Source: Thermoplasmata archaeon | GTDB lineage: Archaea > Thermoplasmatota > Thermoplasmata > Halarchaeoplasmatales > Halarchaeoplasmataceae | DNA: 15,662 nucleotides | Assembly: GCA_019594195.1 (NCBI GenBank) | Contig: JAFDTP010000040.1 | Location: forward strand, 1-15,662 | Direction: 5' to 3' | In this document: in pieces, positions 1 through 6,928 of the stretch | Layout: each line of letters opens with the position of its first letter | Numbering within the stretch: position 1 is the stretch's first letter | Program-made: the position numbers and the translations under genes | The notes under the pieces: generated by a model | The model's database searches: none | What the model saw: the letters and a program-made list of their open reading frames with translations, nothing else | What the model was told of the DNA's origin: nothing

Positions 1-1
1 T

Positions 2-3000
2 ATGATACAGGCGACGATCCACGATGATAATGATCTCAGCGATACGGATACGAGTGGTGAATTCACGATCGAAGGTACTACACCACCCGAGATAACGATC
101 ACCAGGCCAGAAGGTGGAGAAGAGTGGAATGCTGGAGATAATGAAGATATAACCTGGGATTCCACAGAAGGAGACGCTGAAACTACGGTTGTAGATCTCG
201 AGTATTCTGTTGATGATGGTGAAACTTGGGAAGTCATAGTCGAGGGTACTGAAGATGACGGAGTATATACGTGGGAAGTGCCTGATGAATCGAGTAACGA
301 AGCAAGGGTCCGAGGTACTGTATACGATGAGAATGATCTGAGCGATGAAGATGTGAGTGCTCAATTCTCCATTTTAGGAACTGGACCCGAGGCTCCTGAG
401 AATTTAGATGTAGAGCATCACGGTGTGGGAGAAGGTGGAGAAGAATATCTTTATCCTGTAGAAGAGATCGATATCGATAATCTCGAAGGAGAGATCGAAT
501 ATCTACAGCATGATCCTGAAAGTGATGATGCCTATGATAACTGGTACGAATCCATCGATATTGATGACACAGAACTTCACGTAGGGATGGATGCTCCTGC
601 AGAAGAAGCCGATGGTGAACAGACGATCGGAGTGCTTCTTAGAAGGACGGACAACAGTGATAGAACACCAGAGGTGACCATAGAACTGTATCAAGATGGT
701 ACTTTGATAGATACGTTAGCAGACGAATTGGAGATAGAAGATCCAGTTGGAGAAGTACATCATTTCAACTTTGACGCAGCTGATTTAGTCGATTCTTCAG
801 GAGAAGATGTAACCGTAGAATTATCAGCGCCTGGAACTGGTGGACTTCCTGGCGATAGAAATACAGCTGAATACGGCGCAGTTGAATGGGATGTTGATAC
901 TATCATCGAAGGCGGTGACAACTTGATAACATGGGACGCTAGCCCGGACGATCCAGATGAGTTGAATCATTATAACGTATATAGGGCTGAGGAAGAAGAT
1001 GGCGATTATGAGTTTATAGGCGATGTCGAAGTAGAAGGGTCAGATGAATACGAGTATATAGACGAAGGCGCAGGCACTGAAGACGAAACGCTATGGTATT
1101 ACGAGGTTGAGGCAGAAGACGAGTCCGATCAGACTTCTGAGAGAGCGGGTCCCGAACGGGAGCCCGGTCCTTTAGTGCCTACTGATCCACAGCCTGAAGA
1201 CGGAGCTACAATCGAAGACCAAGAACAAGTAGAGTTGAGCGTTCATGTTGAACATTCCGAAGAGGAGATTATCGATAAGATAACTTTCTACGATGCTTCG
1301 GACGATACAGAGATCGATTCATTAGATGATGTAGAACACGGTACAAGAACTGATGATGTTGTTTGGGAGGATTTGGAACAAGATAATACTTACGAATGGT
1401 TCACCATTGCAGAAGGTAAGGGTGGAGATGTTGAGAGTGAAATTTGGGAGTTCACCACTCAAAGCCAGGAATATGAGGTAAATGTTAGCGCTCCCGAGGA
1501 TGCTGTAGAAAATGATCATGACATATATACTTATGAATTCACGGTTGAAAATAAAGGGGGTATAGATGATACCTATGATATCGAGGCGATATCTCAAAAT
1601 CCGGATATTTTTCCTATAGTGGATCAACCTGATGAAATAGTAGTTGAATCTGGTCAGACTGAAAAAGTAGAGATAGATGTTGAAATAACCGAATATGCCG
1701 AATCTGGGGATACAACTACCATAACCCTCATGGCCACCAGTCAAAATGAACAGATGGTGTTCGATGAGGATTCGATGGAAATAACGGCACAGTTTGAAGA
1801 GGAAGTAGAATACACCCTTTATGTAGGAACTACAGAGGGAGGAGAAGTCGTCGATCCGGGGGAAGGCGAGTTCACATATGATGAGGGAACAGAAGTAGAT
1901 CTTGAAGCGGTAGCTGATCAAGATTATCATTTTGTTGAATGGACAGGTGACACGGGAACGATAGAGGACCCAACAGCTAGAGATACAACGATAACGATGG
2001 AAGGAGATCATTCGATAACGGCTAACTTCGACGAAACACAAATCGATGAGGTCTTGATCTATTCGGATAAGGATAAGGTGGAGGCAGGAGAAGAGTTGAA
2101 GTTTGATGCAGAGGCTCTTGATGAAGACGGTCAAGTGAGAGAGGACGATCCAACAGAATTCGAATGGCAGAACGCTGTTGATGGAGTCTTCCATGAAACA
2201 GAAACTGGAGATTACGGCGTGACCGCGACTTATCAGGGGGTGACCTCGGAAATAACGACGGTTACGGTAGAACCAGCCAGTCCGAGCCAGATCGATATAG
2301 TAGATAATCCGCACTCGATAAGGGCCGGCGATGGATTTGAGATCACCGTGAATGTTACAGATGATTATGATAACCCCGCAGATGATAGAGTGGTGGAAAA
2401 GATTTCAGTTGACTCTGAACATGATGGAAACGTGTACACTGAAGAAAATATAACTTTAGGAGATGAGGGGCAATATACCGCGGTGATATCCGAGGGCCAA
2501 ATCGTCAGTTCAGACGAAGACCATACCATCACTGTTTCCTTCAACTCTAGTGCCTCATTTCAGATGACTGTCCAGACTGGAGATTCAGATAGATTGGAAA
2601 TTGAGCCGGAAGAAGATAAAGAGATAGAACCAGGTACCCGATTAGAATTCGAAGCGGCAGTTTATGATGAGTACGGCAACCTGATAACAGAGGATGTATC
2701 CGATTTCGAATGGGAGAACATAGATGAGATTGATGAGGAAAGTAACGTGGCTATCTTCAATGAGAGCGAAACAGGAGAATATGAGATAACCGCAACTTAC
2801 GATGGTCTAACGGCCTTATCTGTAACTGTTGAGATCGAAGAGGTAACTGAAGATCCGTCATCAAGTTTAACTCGGCTTCGTGGTCTTTGGTGGCTTTGGC
2901 TTGTCGCAGTTTTGATGATATTTTTCATCGGTGGTTCTTACTGGAAGAAAAGTAAAAGAGATGCCGATAAAAGTGATCCTGGCGTTAAAGTAGTCAGAAG

Positions 3001-3409
3001 GGAATTGAAAAAGGCGAGTGATAGCTCACAGGACGAAATGGAAATCTCTAAAGAAGAAGGATCAGAAGAAGTGATTGAAGAGACTGAAAGAGGAGAAGAA
3101 CCTATGGAAGAGCAGAGATATGGATCAGCAGAAGATACTGGTGGAGAAGAAAGAGAGGTAGAGGAAGATTTATCTGATGAAGAACCGACTGAAGAAACGA
3201 GCACATCTTCTAAAGAGATCAGCAAATCTGAAGCGATAGAGGAATTACAAAAAGTGAAAGGAGTTGGACCTACTACAGCTAAAAACATGTACGAGGAAGA
3301 CTTTGAAACTCTAGCTCAACTCAAAGAAGCTTCGGTTGAAGAATTAACAGAAGTGAAAGGTATCGGTGAAGCTACAGCGGAAAAGATATTTGATAATTTG
3401 AAGGACTGA
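2..3409 (+). CDS. Giant multi-domain surface protein with Ig/Fn3-like repeats, one TM anchor and cytoplasmic HhH tail (5' partial)
   Basis: The gene runs in from the left: the first visible residues (1-26) match a module end seen again at 101-126 (shared NDLSD), so the ATG at base 2 is internal. Modules in visible numbering: Kre9-type Ig-like 28-126; unassigned beta-rich block 131-300; Fn3-like 303-389; Ig/Fn3-like 390-488; NEW3/CARDB-like 490-598; InlB B-repeat-like 603-677 (FVEWTGD, ITANFDE); two Big-like repeats 684-757 and 865-946 (ETGDYGVTATY and ETGEYEITATY) around a further Ig-like block 762-857. A single hydrophobic segment lies at 961-979, followed by Lys/Arg (stop transfer), an acidic linker 1000-1072, and two helix-hairpin-helix motifs near 1084-1098 (VKGVGPTTAK) and 1117-1131 (VKGIGEATAEKI). 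Expected topology is modules outside and HhH inside. No cysteine is present. The protein is very acidic. Family fit suggests a cell-surface adhesin or S-layer-associated protein; ligand unknown. Confidence 0.85.
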   Translation: MIQATIHDDNDLSDTDTSGEFTIEGTTPPEITITRPEGGEEWNAGDNEDITWDSTEGDAETTVVDLEYSVDDGETWEVIVEGTEDDGVYTWEVPDESSNEARVRGTVYDENDLSDEDVSAQFSILGTGPEAPENLDVEHHGVGEGGEEYLYPVEEIDIDNLEGEIEYLQHDPESDDAYDNWYESIDIDDTELHVGMDAPAEEADGEQTIGVLLRRTDNSDRTPEVTIELYQDGTLIDTLADELEIEDPVGEVHHFNFDAADLVDSSGEDVTVELSAPGTGGLPGDRNTAEYGAVEWDVDTIIEGGDNLITWDASPDDPDELNHYNVYRAEEEDGDYEFIGDVEVEGSDEYEYIDEGAGTEDETLWYYEVEAEDESDQTSERAGPEREPGPLVPTDPQPEDGATIEDQEQVELSVHVEHSEEEIIDKITFYDASDDTEIDSLDDVEHGTRTDDVVWEDLEQDNTYEWFTIAEGKGGDVESEIWEFTTQSQEYEVNVSAPEDAVENDHDIYTYEFTVENKGGIDDTYDIEAISQNPDIFPIVDQPDEIVVESGQTEKVEIDVEITEYAESGDTTTITLMATSQNEQMVFDEDSMEITAQFEEEVEYTLYVGTTEGGEVVDPGEGEFTYDEGTEVDLEAVADQDYHFVEWTGDTGTIEDPTARDTTITMEGDHSITANFDETQIDEVLIYSDKDKVEAGEELKFDAEALDEDGQVREDDPTEFEWQNAVDGVFHETETGDYGVTATYQGVTSEITTVTVEPASPSQIDIVDNPHSIRAGDGFEITVNVTDDYDNPADDRVVEKISVDSEHDGNVYTEENITLGDEGQYTAVISEGQIVSSDEDHTITVSFNSSASFQMTVQTGDSDRLEIEPEEDKEIEPGTRLEFEAAVYDEYGNLITEDVSDFEWENIDEIDEESNVAIFNESETGEYEITATYDGLTALSVTVEIEEVTEDPSSSLTRLRGLWWLWLVAVLMIFFIGGSYWKKSKRDADKSDPGVKVVRRELKKASDSSQDEMEISKEEGSEEVIEETERGEEPMEEQRYGSAEDTGGEEREVEEDLSDEEPTEETSTSSKEISKSEAIEELQKVKGVGPTTAKNMYEEDFETLAQLKEASVEELTEVKGIGEATAEKIFDNLKD

Positions 3410-3415
3410 GTCTAG

Positions 3416-3466
3416 AAGGTTCTTTTATCTTCCAAAAACAGGATAAAAAACCTTTTTCTTATTTTC
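3416..3466 (+). terminator. Probable terminator hairpin after the surface-protein gene
   Basis: Starting 7 bases after the TGA stop, AAGGTT plus TTTATC pairs with GATAAAAAACCTT further on, with an A-rich loop of about 12 bases. The right arm leads straight into a T-rich tract (TTTTTCTTATTTT). Hairpin plus T-tract, or the T-tract alone, is consistent with archaeal transcription termination. One arm has an extra base, so the stem is imperfect. Confidence 0.5.
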
Positions 3467-3584
3467 ACCAATGATCAAATCGAAAATAGTGTAAAACAAC
3501 ATTTTATAATAATAAGATATAATTTAAAATCGTTTTTAAATATGATTGGTTGAAAGAAAAAGGCGCAAATGACAGAGAAGTGAG
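3467..3584. other. AT-rich spacer, no gene seen
   Basis: This stretch holds no convincing ORF or RNA gene. A TATA-like run (TTTTTAAATATG) lies at about 3533-3544, and GGCGC at 3562-3566 can pair with GCGCT at 3584-3588. The GAAGTGAG at 3577-3584 is the reverse complement of CTCACTTC at 3623-3630 in the adjoining hairpin repeat. It may be the distal part of the same repeat-bearing spacer. Confidence 0.4.
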
Positions 3585-3715
3585 CGCTAGAAAATCAAAG
3601 ATCCTACTTGTTTTTTTAAATTCTCACTTCGTTCGAATTGTAAAAAAACGCTAAAGAATCACAGATTCTTCTTGCTTTACATTTTCCTCCGCTGTCACTA
3701 CGGAAAGATGTAAAA
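3585..3715. repeat. Two degenerate tandem hairpin units abutting the 3' end of tRNA-Ser
   Basis: Two units, 3585-3648 (64 bp) and 3649-3715 (67 bp), share the head CGCTA-A-AATCA-AGAT-CT-CTTG and the tail AAAA before CGC. The middles differ in sequence, yet each is an inverted repeat. In unit 1, GTTTTTTTAAATTC at 3610-3623 pairs with GAATTGTAAAAAAAC at 3635-3649. In unit 2, TTTACAT...CCG at 3676-3691 pairs imperfectly with CGGAAAGATGTAAA at 3701-3714. The last unit touches the tRNA discriminator base. In the tRNA's direction each unit starts GCGTTTT, so the T-runs could help terminate the tRNA transcript. It is not a CRISPR array: only two units, poorly conserved, with palindromic middles. Confidence 0.6.
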
Positions 3716-3802
3716 CGCCGAGGAGGAGATTCGAACTCCTGTGGTGCGAAGCACCAGTGGCTCTCGAGGCCACCGCCTTAGGCCGGACTTAGCTACCTCG
3801 GC
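3716..3802 (-). tRNA. tRNA-Ser (anticodon CGA)
   Basis: The minus strand folds as a class II tRNA of 87 nt. The acceptor GCCGAGG pairs perfectly with CCTCGGC, and the discriminator is G. The anticodon stem is GTGGC/GCCAC around loop CTCGAGA, giving anticodon CGA, which reads UCG (Ser). The long variable arm GGTGC-TTC-GCACC and the T arm AGGAG-TTCGAAT-CTCCT are intact. The D stem is short (GCT with GGC, one G-U type pair), as is usual in serine tRNAs. No CCA is encoded and no intron is seen; the next bases are TTTT. It stands alone between two surface-protein genes and is transcribed opposite to both. Confidence 0.96.
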
Positions 3803-3840
3803 AGAAGGAACTTGACTCTGCTAAACTTTAACCCTACGTA

Positions 3841-3849
3841 TTATTTAAA
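3841..3849 (-). promoter_or_regulatory. Candidate TATA box for tRNA-Ser
   Basis: On the minus strand TTTAAATAA lies about 43 bases upstream of the mature tRNA 5' end. A start about 27 bases downstream of the box would leave a leader of about 16 nt for RNase P to remove. The same AT-rich stretch could also be read on the plus strand, so direction is uncertain. Confidence 0.4.
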
Positions 3850-3870
3850 AAATATGGCCAGTTCACCTTC

Positions 3871-3879
3871 AAATATTAA
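3871..3879 (+). promoter_or_regulatory. Candidate TATA box for the PLD gene
   Basis: AAATATTAA is centred about 29 bases before the GTG at 3904. No Shine-Dalgarno site is visible before that codon, so a leaderless or near-leaderless transcript fits. This supports GTG 3904 over TTG 3886 as the start. Confidence 0.4.
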
Positions 3880-3903
3880 TAATAGTTGTTGTTTGCAACT
3901 TTT

Positions 3904-5481
3904 GTGAACAGGAAAAGTCTGATCTTACTGGTCCTTATACTCTTATTGCTTCCTGGAATCGTTGCCAACACGGAAACCTTCGAGGAAAGAGAGCATGAGA
4001 CTGACGACCACAAACAACCCATGTTGAAAGAAAATGAGACTTCTAGCTTTGACCCTGAGTCTTTCAACTATCATGGAAATGCAACCGCTTTTACCTCTCC
4101 AGACAGCTCTAAAGAAGCGATGATGAATTTTCTAGACGGTGTGAATTCGTCTCTAGAAGTCGGTGTGTATCAATTCAATGATGTTAGGATAGCGGAGAAG
4201 ATAGCCGATCTCTCTAACGCAGGGGTGTCTGTTCGAGTTTTGATAGAAGCGGATCCTGTTCAAGGGATGTCAGATAGAGGTATCGCTTCTTTGAACTATA
4301 TTTCGAGTGAAGGTGGAGAGGTCAGGACCATAGACGATCATTATGAGTACTATCATCCGAAATACATGAGGAGAGATAATTCCTCTGTCTTTCTAACTAG
4401 TGAGAACCTCGTGGCTTCTAGTTTCCCATCAGATCCAACTTACGGCAATAGAGGCCGGGGTATCATTTTAGATCATGAAAAGACAGGTGATTATTACGGC
4501 GAGGTTTTTGATCATGATTGGAGTTTAGGTGAAGATTTCACCTACGATGAAGTAGAGTATGAGAGGTACAATCTTTCTTCTGGCAACTACTCACCAACCT
4601 TCAACAGTACCGAAATACAGGGGGAATTCGAGGTGACACCGGTGATAGGTCCAGACACTAACATGAAGAACTCAACGGTTTTGGGTGAAATAAGGTCTGC
4701 TGAAGAATCTATCTATTTACAGCAGTATTATATCAGAGATTGGGATGGGGAGGAAAATCCTTATCTAGAGGCTATAAAAGAGGCTGCGAAGAGAGGAGTT
4801 CGAGTAAAGATCCTCCTCGATTCTACATGGTATCACCAGGGAGTGGGCGGAAATGATGAGATGGTCGATGAGCTTAACGATCTTGCGGAAGATAAGTCCT
4901 TAGATCTTGAAGCTAGGTCACTTTCTGACTACCAAGGATTGATCAAATCTCACAACAAAGGTATGATAGTCGACGAAGACAGTGTGCTAGTCTCTACCAT
5001 AAATTGGAATGAAAATTCCATGCGACGAAATAGGGAACTGGGAGTTATTGTGGAAAACGATAAGATCGCCGATTATTATTCAAATGTATTCTTAAATGAT
5101 TGGAAAGATTTTATCGATCCTATCGCAGATGCGGGAGATGAAAAGACAGTGATGGTCGAGGAAGAATTTATCTTGAGTGCTGAAAACAGCTGGGATGATC
5201 ATGAGATAGTCGAGTATAGGTGGGATATAGATGGAGATGGCTCGGTAGATGAAAAAGGTGAAAAGATAACAGTTCATTTCGAGGAAAGAGGTACCTATAC
5301 TGTAACTTTGACCGTAGAGGATGTAGGCGGAAACACAGATACTGATACGATAGAGGTGTTAGTAGAGGAACAGGACCGCTTTACCTTGTTAGAGAAAGTG
5401 GTTAACTCCATAATTCTGATCTCACCGACTGTATTGATAACCTTGTTTTTGCTAAGGGAATTTTGGCTCAACAGATCCTAG
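3904..5481 (+). CDS. Secreted, membrane-anchored phospholipase D-like protein with PKD domain
   Basis: GTG at 3904 gives a clean signal peptide (MNRKS, then a Leu/Ile-rich core, ending near VANT); the frame is open to TTG at 3886, six codons earlier. Two complete HxKx4D motifs of the PLD superfamily are present, at H151-K153-D158 (HPKYMRRD) and H350-K352-D357 (HNKGMIVD), the second followed by the usual STINWNENS stretch. Both half-sites are intact, so an active phosphodiesterase is likely; lipid versus nucleic-acid substrate cannot be told. A PKD-like Ig module follows at about 415-488 (YRWDIDGDG, YTVTLTVEDVGG), then a C-terminal membrane anchor at about 496-520. At least eight N-x-S/T sequons fall in the first 260 residues and there is no cysteine, both fitting an exported glycoprotein. 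The 3' end overlaps convergent hypE by 14 bp. Confidence 0.88.
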   Translation: MNRKSLILLVLILLLLPGIVANTETFEEREHETDDHKQPMLKENETSSFDPESFNYHGNATAFTSPDSSKEAMMNFLDGVNSSLEVGVYQFNDVRIAEKIADLSNAGVSVRVLIEADPVQGMSDRGIASLNYISSEGGEVRTIDDHYEYYHPKYMRRDNSSVFLTSENLVASSFPSDPTYGNRGRGIILDHEKTGDYYGEVFDHDWSLGEDFTYDEVEYERYNLSSGNYSPTFNSTEIQGEFEVTPVIGPDTNMKNSTVLGEIRSAEESIYLQQYYIRDWDGEENPYLEAIKEAAKRGVRVKILLDSTWYHQGVGGNDEMVDELNDLAEDKSLDLEARSLSDYQGLIKSHNKGMIVDEDSVLVSTINWNENSMRRNRELGVIVENDKIADYYSNVFLNDWKDFIDPIADAGDEKTVMVEEEFILSAENSWDDHEIVEYRWDIDGDGSVDEKGEKITVHFEERGTYTVTLTVEDVGGNTDTDTIEVLVEEQDRFTLLEKVVNSIILISPTVLITLFLLREFWLNRS

Positions 5482-6520
5482 GGACTGGGTCTCCGACCGG
5501 TTTTTCTAGTATCCTTTTTCCTCCGACACCGGTTTTCAAAACGACACCGTCTATATCTTCGGTGACCTCTCCGATGATCGCTGCGTTCTCACCAGATTCT
5601 GTGTCTTTTAAAATCTCTAATATCTCTTCAGCCCGTGAAGGATTGACTGCTAGAACGAATTTACCTTCGTTACCGATAGATAATGGATCGATACCGAGCA
5701 TCTCGCTGGCCGAAGAGACCCATTTTTTTATAGGCACTTCGTCCTCATTTATCTCGATACCTAGAGATGACTTCTCCGCCCACTCGTTGAGTGTATTTGC
5801 TAGTCCTCCTCTGGTCGGATCTTTAGCGGACCCTATCCCGCCAACACTTAACACATTTCTCATCAGCTCGTTTAAAGGAGCGATATCGCTCTTGACCTCA
5901 CCTCTGAATCCGTATCCCTCTCTCTCTGAGAGTATGGTTATCCCGTGATCTCCTACAGTACCTGTAACTATTATCTTGTCGCCCGGATTAAGGTTGTCGT
6001 CTGATAGCCATCTAGTCTTCCTCCCGCCTGCCTTTGTCATGTTTTCATCCATCAACTGATGTCTCTTTCCTATTCCGGCTGTAGTGAAGATCGGTTCGTC
6101 TATGTCACCTTTCTCGACGACTTTAGTGTCACCTGTCAATATAGGAACGTCGGCCTTTTTCAATACATCCGAGGCGCTCTCGAGTAATCTCTCTATGTAT
6201 TTTATAGGATATCCTTCCGGGATCACCATCGCTAACGACAGACCAACAGGTTCACCTCCGATCGCGAGTAGATCATTTATAGTGCCGGCCACGGATAGAC
6301 TCCCGAGATCTCCTCCGGGGAAGAAAATCGGTTTTACAGTGTGGCTGTCCGTCGTGAACACTACACCGTTCAGAACACAAGAGTCGTCTAAAGAAGAAAG
6401 TGGTACCTCACCTTCATCATTAGACAAGAACGGAAGTATATGGTCCGAGAGGAGTTCTTCCATCTTCTCTCCACCGGCGCCATCAGATAGGCTTATCTTC
6501 TCTGTTTTGTTGTTAGTCAT
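5468..6520 (-). CDS. hypE: Hydrogenase expression/formation protein HypE
   Basis: 350 residues, full length for HypE, of the PurM/AIR-synthase fold. HypE dehydrates a carbamoyl group on its C-terminal cysteine to thiocyanate, supplying the CN ligands of [NiFe]-hydrogenase with HypF, HypC and HypD. The required C-terminus PRIC is present (Cys350). Other family features are SDGAGGEKM (12-20), DDSCVL (45-50), FFPGGDLGSLSVAGTINDL (66-84), LTGDTKV (128-134), GTVGDHG (187-193), DPTRGGLANTLNE (234-246) and NEGKF (284-288). Residues about 152-172 form an insertion of a dozen or so residues compared with E. coli HypE as remembered. ATG lies 26 bases after a TATA-like box, so the message is probably leaderless. 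No other hyp or hydrogenase gene is in the window, but its presence implies [NiFe]-hydrogenase elsewhere in the genome. Confidence 0.95.
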   Translation of the reverse strand: MTNNKTEKISLSDGAGGEKMEELLSDHILPFLSNDEGEVPLSSLDDSCVLNGVVFTTDSHTVKPIFFPGGDLGSLSVAGTINDLLAIGGEPVGLSLAMVIPEGYPIKYIERLLESASDVLKKADVPILTGDTKVVEKGDIDEPIFTTAGIGKRHQLMDENMTKAGGRKTRWLSDDNLNPGDKIIVTGTVGDHGITILSEREGYGFRGEVKSDIAPLNELMRNVLSVGGIGSAKDPTRGGLANTLNEWAEKSSLGIEINEDEVPIKKWVSSASEMLGIDPLSIGNEGKFVLAVNPSRAEEILEILKDTESGENAAIIGEVTEDIDGVVLKTGVGGKRILEKPVGDPVPRIC

Positions 6521-6542
6521 GTTTTTAAGAGTATATCCCCGT

Positions 6543-6550
6543 TTTATTAA
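6543..6550 (-). promoter_or_regulatory. Candidate TATA box for hypE
   Basis: TTAATAAA on the minus strand is centred about 26 bases upstream of the hypE ATG. No Shine-Dalgarno site precedes that ATG, consistent with leaderless transcription. Confidence 0.45.
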
Positions 6551-6594
6551 CTTTTTATCATAGGCTAGAGAACAGCGATAAAAGATGAAAAGGA

Positions 6595-6602
6595 ATATTT
6601 AA
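6595..6602 (+). promoter_or_regulatory. Candidate TATA box for the 64-aa membrane protein
   Basis: ATATTTAA is centred about 25 bases before the GTG at 6624, the distance expected from TATA to transcript start in archaea. With no Shine-Dalgarno site visible, the GTG is probably at or next to the mRNA 5' end. It is divergent from the hypE promoter, with about 45 bp between the boxes. Confidence 0.5.
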
Positions 6603-6623
6603 TCAGACATCATAAGTGATAAC

Positions 6624-6818
6624 GTGTACGATATAGACATAACAGCGGCACTTATAGGCATAATTTTTGGGATAGTCACGATCCTAGCCTTGATATATCT
6701 GAGGATCCAGGAGGCCTTCATAATAGTCTTGTTCTGGTTGATAATACCGGTCCTCCTTAAGAGGCTGGTGGAGTTCATGAAAAACCTTTTTAAGGATGAT
6801 GGGGAAGGATTTAAATAA
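6624..6818 (+). CDS. Small two-TM membrane protein, 64 aa
   Basis: Not recognised as a named family. Two hydrophobic segments at about 7-26 and 29-46 form a hairpin, followed by a basic, amphipathic tail (KRLVEFMKNLFKDDGEGFK) probably in the cytoplasm. The start is GTG, supported by the TATA box about 25 bp upstream; no Shine-Dalgarno site is present. Its last codons overlap the TATA-like box of the next gene. Reality as a gene rests on the well-placed promoter, a membrane-protein-like composition and the absence of a competing frame. Function unknown; it might work with the membrane and coiled-coil proteins encoded downstream, but that is inference from position only. Confidence 0.7.
   Translation: MYDIDITAALIGIIFGIVTILALIYLRIQEAFIIVLFWLIIPVLLKRLVEFMKNLFKDDGEGFK
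6809..6816 (+). promoter_or_regulatory. Candidate TATA box for the ATPase/DUF1614-RDD operon
   Basis: ATTTAAAT overlaps the end of the preceding small gene. A start 25-29 bases downstream would fall at about 6838-6842, so the transcript would begin just at the left arm of the leader stem-loop and carry a leader of roughly 90 nt. CACATGTG, an 8-bp palindrome at 6824-6831, lies between box and start. Confidence 0.45.
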
Positions 6819-6842
6819 CTATACACATGTGATTAAATTCCC

Positions 6843-6885
6843 CGATAACCAGTCGATTCCTTAATCTGAACGGCACTAGTTATCG
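6843..6885 (+). promoter_or_regulatory. Leader stem-loop upstream of the ATPase gene
   Basis: CGATAACCAGT at 6843-6853 pairs with ACTAGTTATCG at 6875-6885, 10 of 11 positions, around a 21-nt loop. It sits at the predicted 5' end of the mRNA and in non-coding DNA. It could be an mRNA 5' structure, a cis-regulatory RNA or a widely spaced protein site. No known riboswitch class is recognised. Confidence 0.5.
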
Positions 6886-6886
6886 A

Positions 6887-6900
6887 GCCAAATATTTGGC
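6887..6900. promoter_or_regulatory. Perfect 14-bp palindrome, possible operator or RNA hairpin
   Basis: GCCAAATATTTGGC is a perfect palindrome starting two bases after the stem-loop and ending 28 bases before the ATG. The symmetry extends outward three more pairs (TCG and CGA) after one mismatch, giving 20 of 22 symmetric positions. A dimeric regulator could bind it as DNA. Confidence 0.5.
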
Positions 6901-6928
6901 CCGAAGGAGATCGCATTAAGGGAGAAAG

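Noticed and set aside
1322..2314. 330-codon minus-strand open frame inside the surface-protein gene
   Set aside because: It is antisense to a clear coding region, rich in Ile, Phe, Tyr and Cys as expected from reversed acidic codons, and has no recognisable domain.
2..3409. ATG at base 2 as the true start of the surface protein
   Set aside because: It falls within a repeated Ig-like module and gives no signal peptide, which an exported protein would need; the gene must begin left of the window.
3585..3715. Possible CRISPR array beside tRNA-Ser
   Set aside because: Only two units, their shared parts are imperfect, the would-be spacers are themselves inverted repeats, and no cas gene is in the window.
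3716..3802. tRNA-Ser as an active integration site (att)
   Set aside because: No second copy of the tRNA 3' end and no integrase or phage-type gene is visible within the window. An element scar remains possible but unsupported.
5463..5948. 161-codon plus-strand frame, and a second at 6084-6563, opposite hypE
   Set aside because: Both are shadows of hypE, which has every family motif. The Ser/Pro-rich translation is typical of a reversed frame.
6896..6919. Short leader ORF (TTG to TAA, seven codons) before the ATPase gene
   Set aside because: The TTG lies within the palindrome and has no ribosome site upstream; such short frames are expected by chance.
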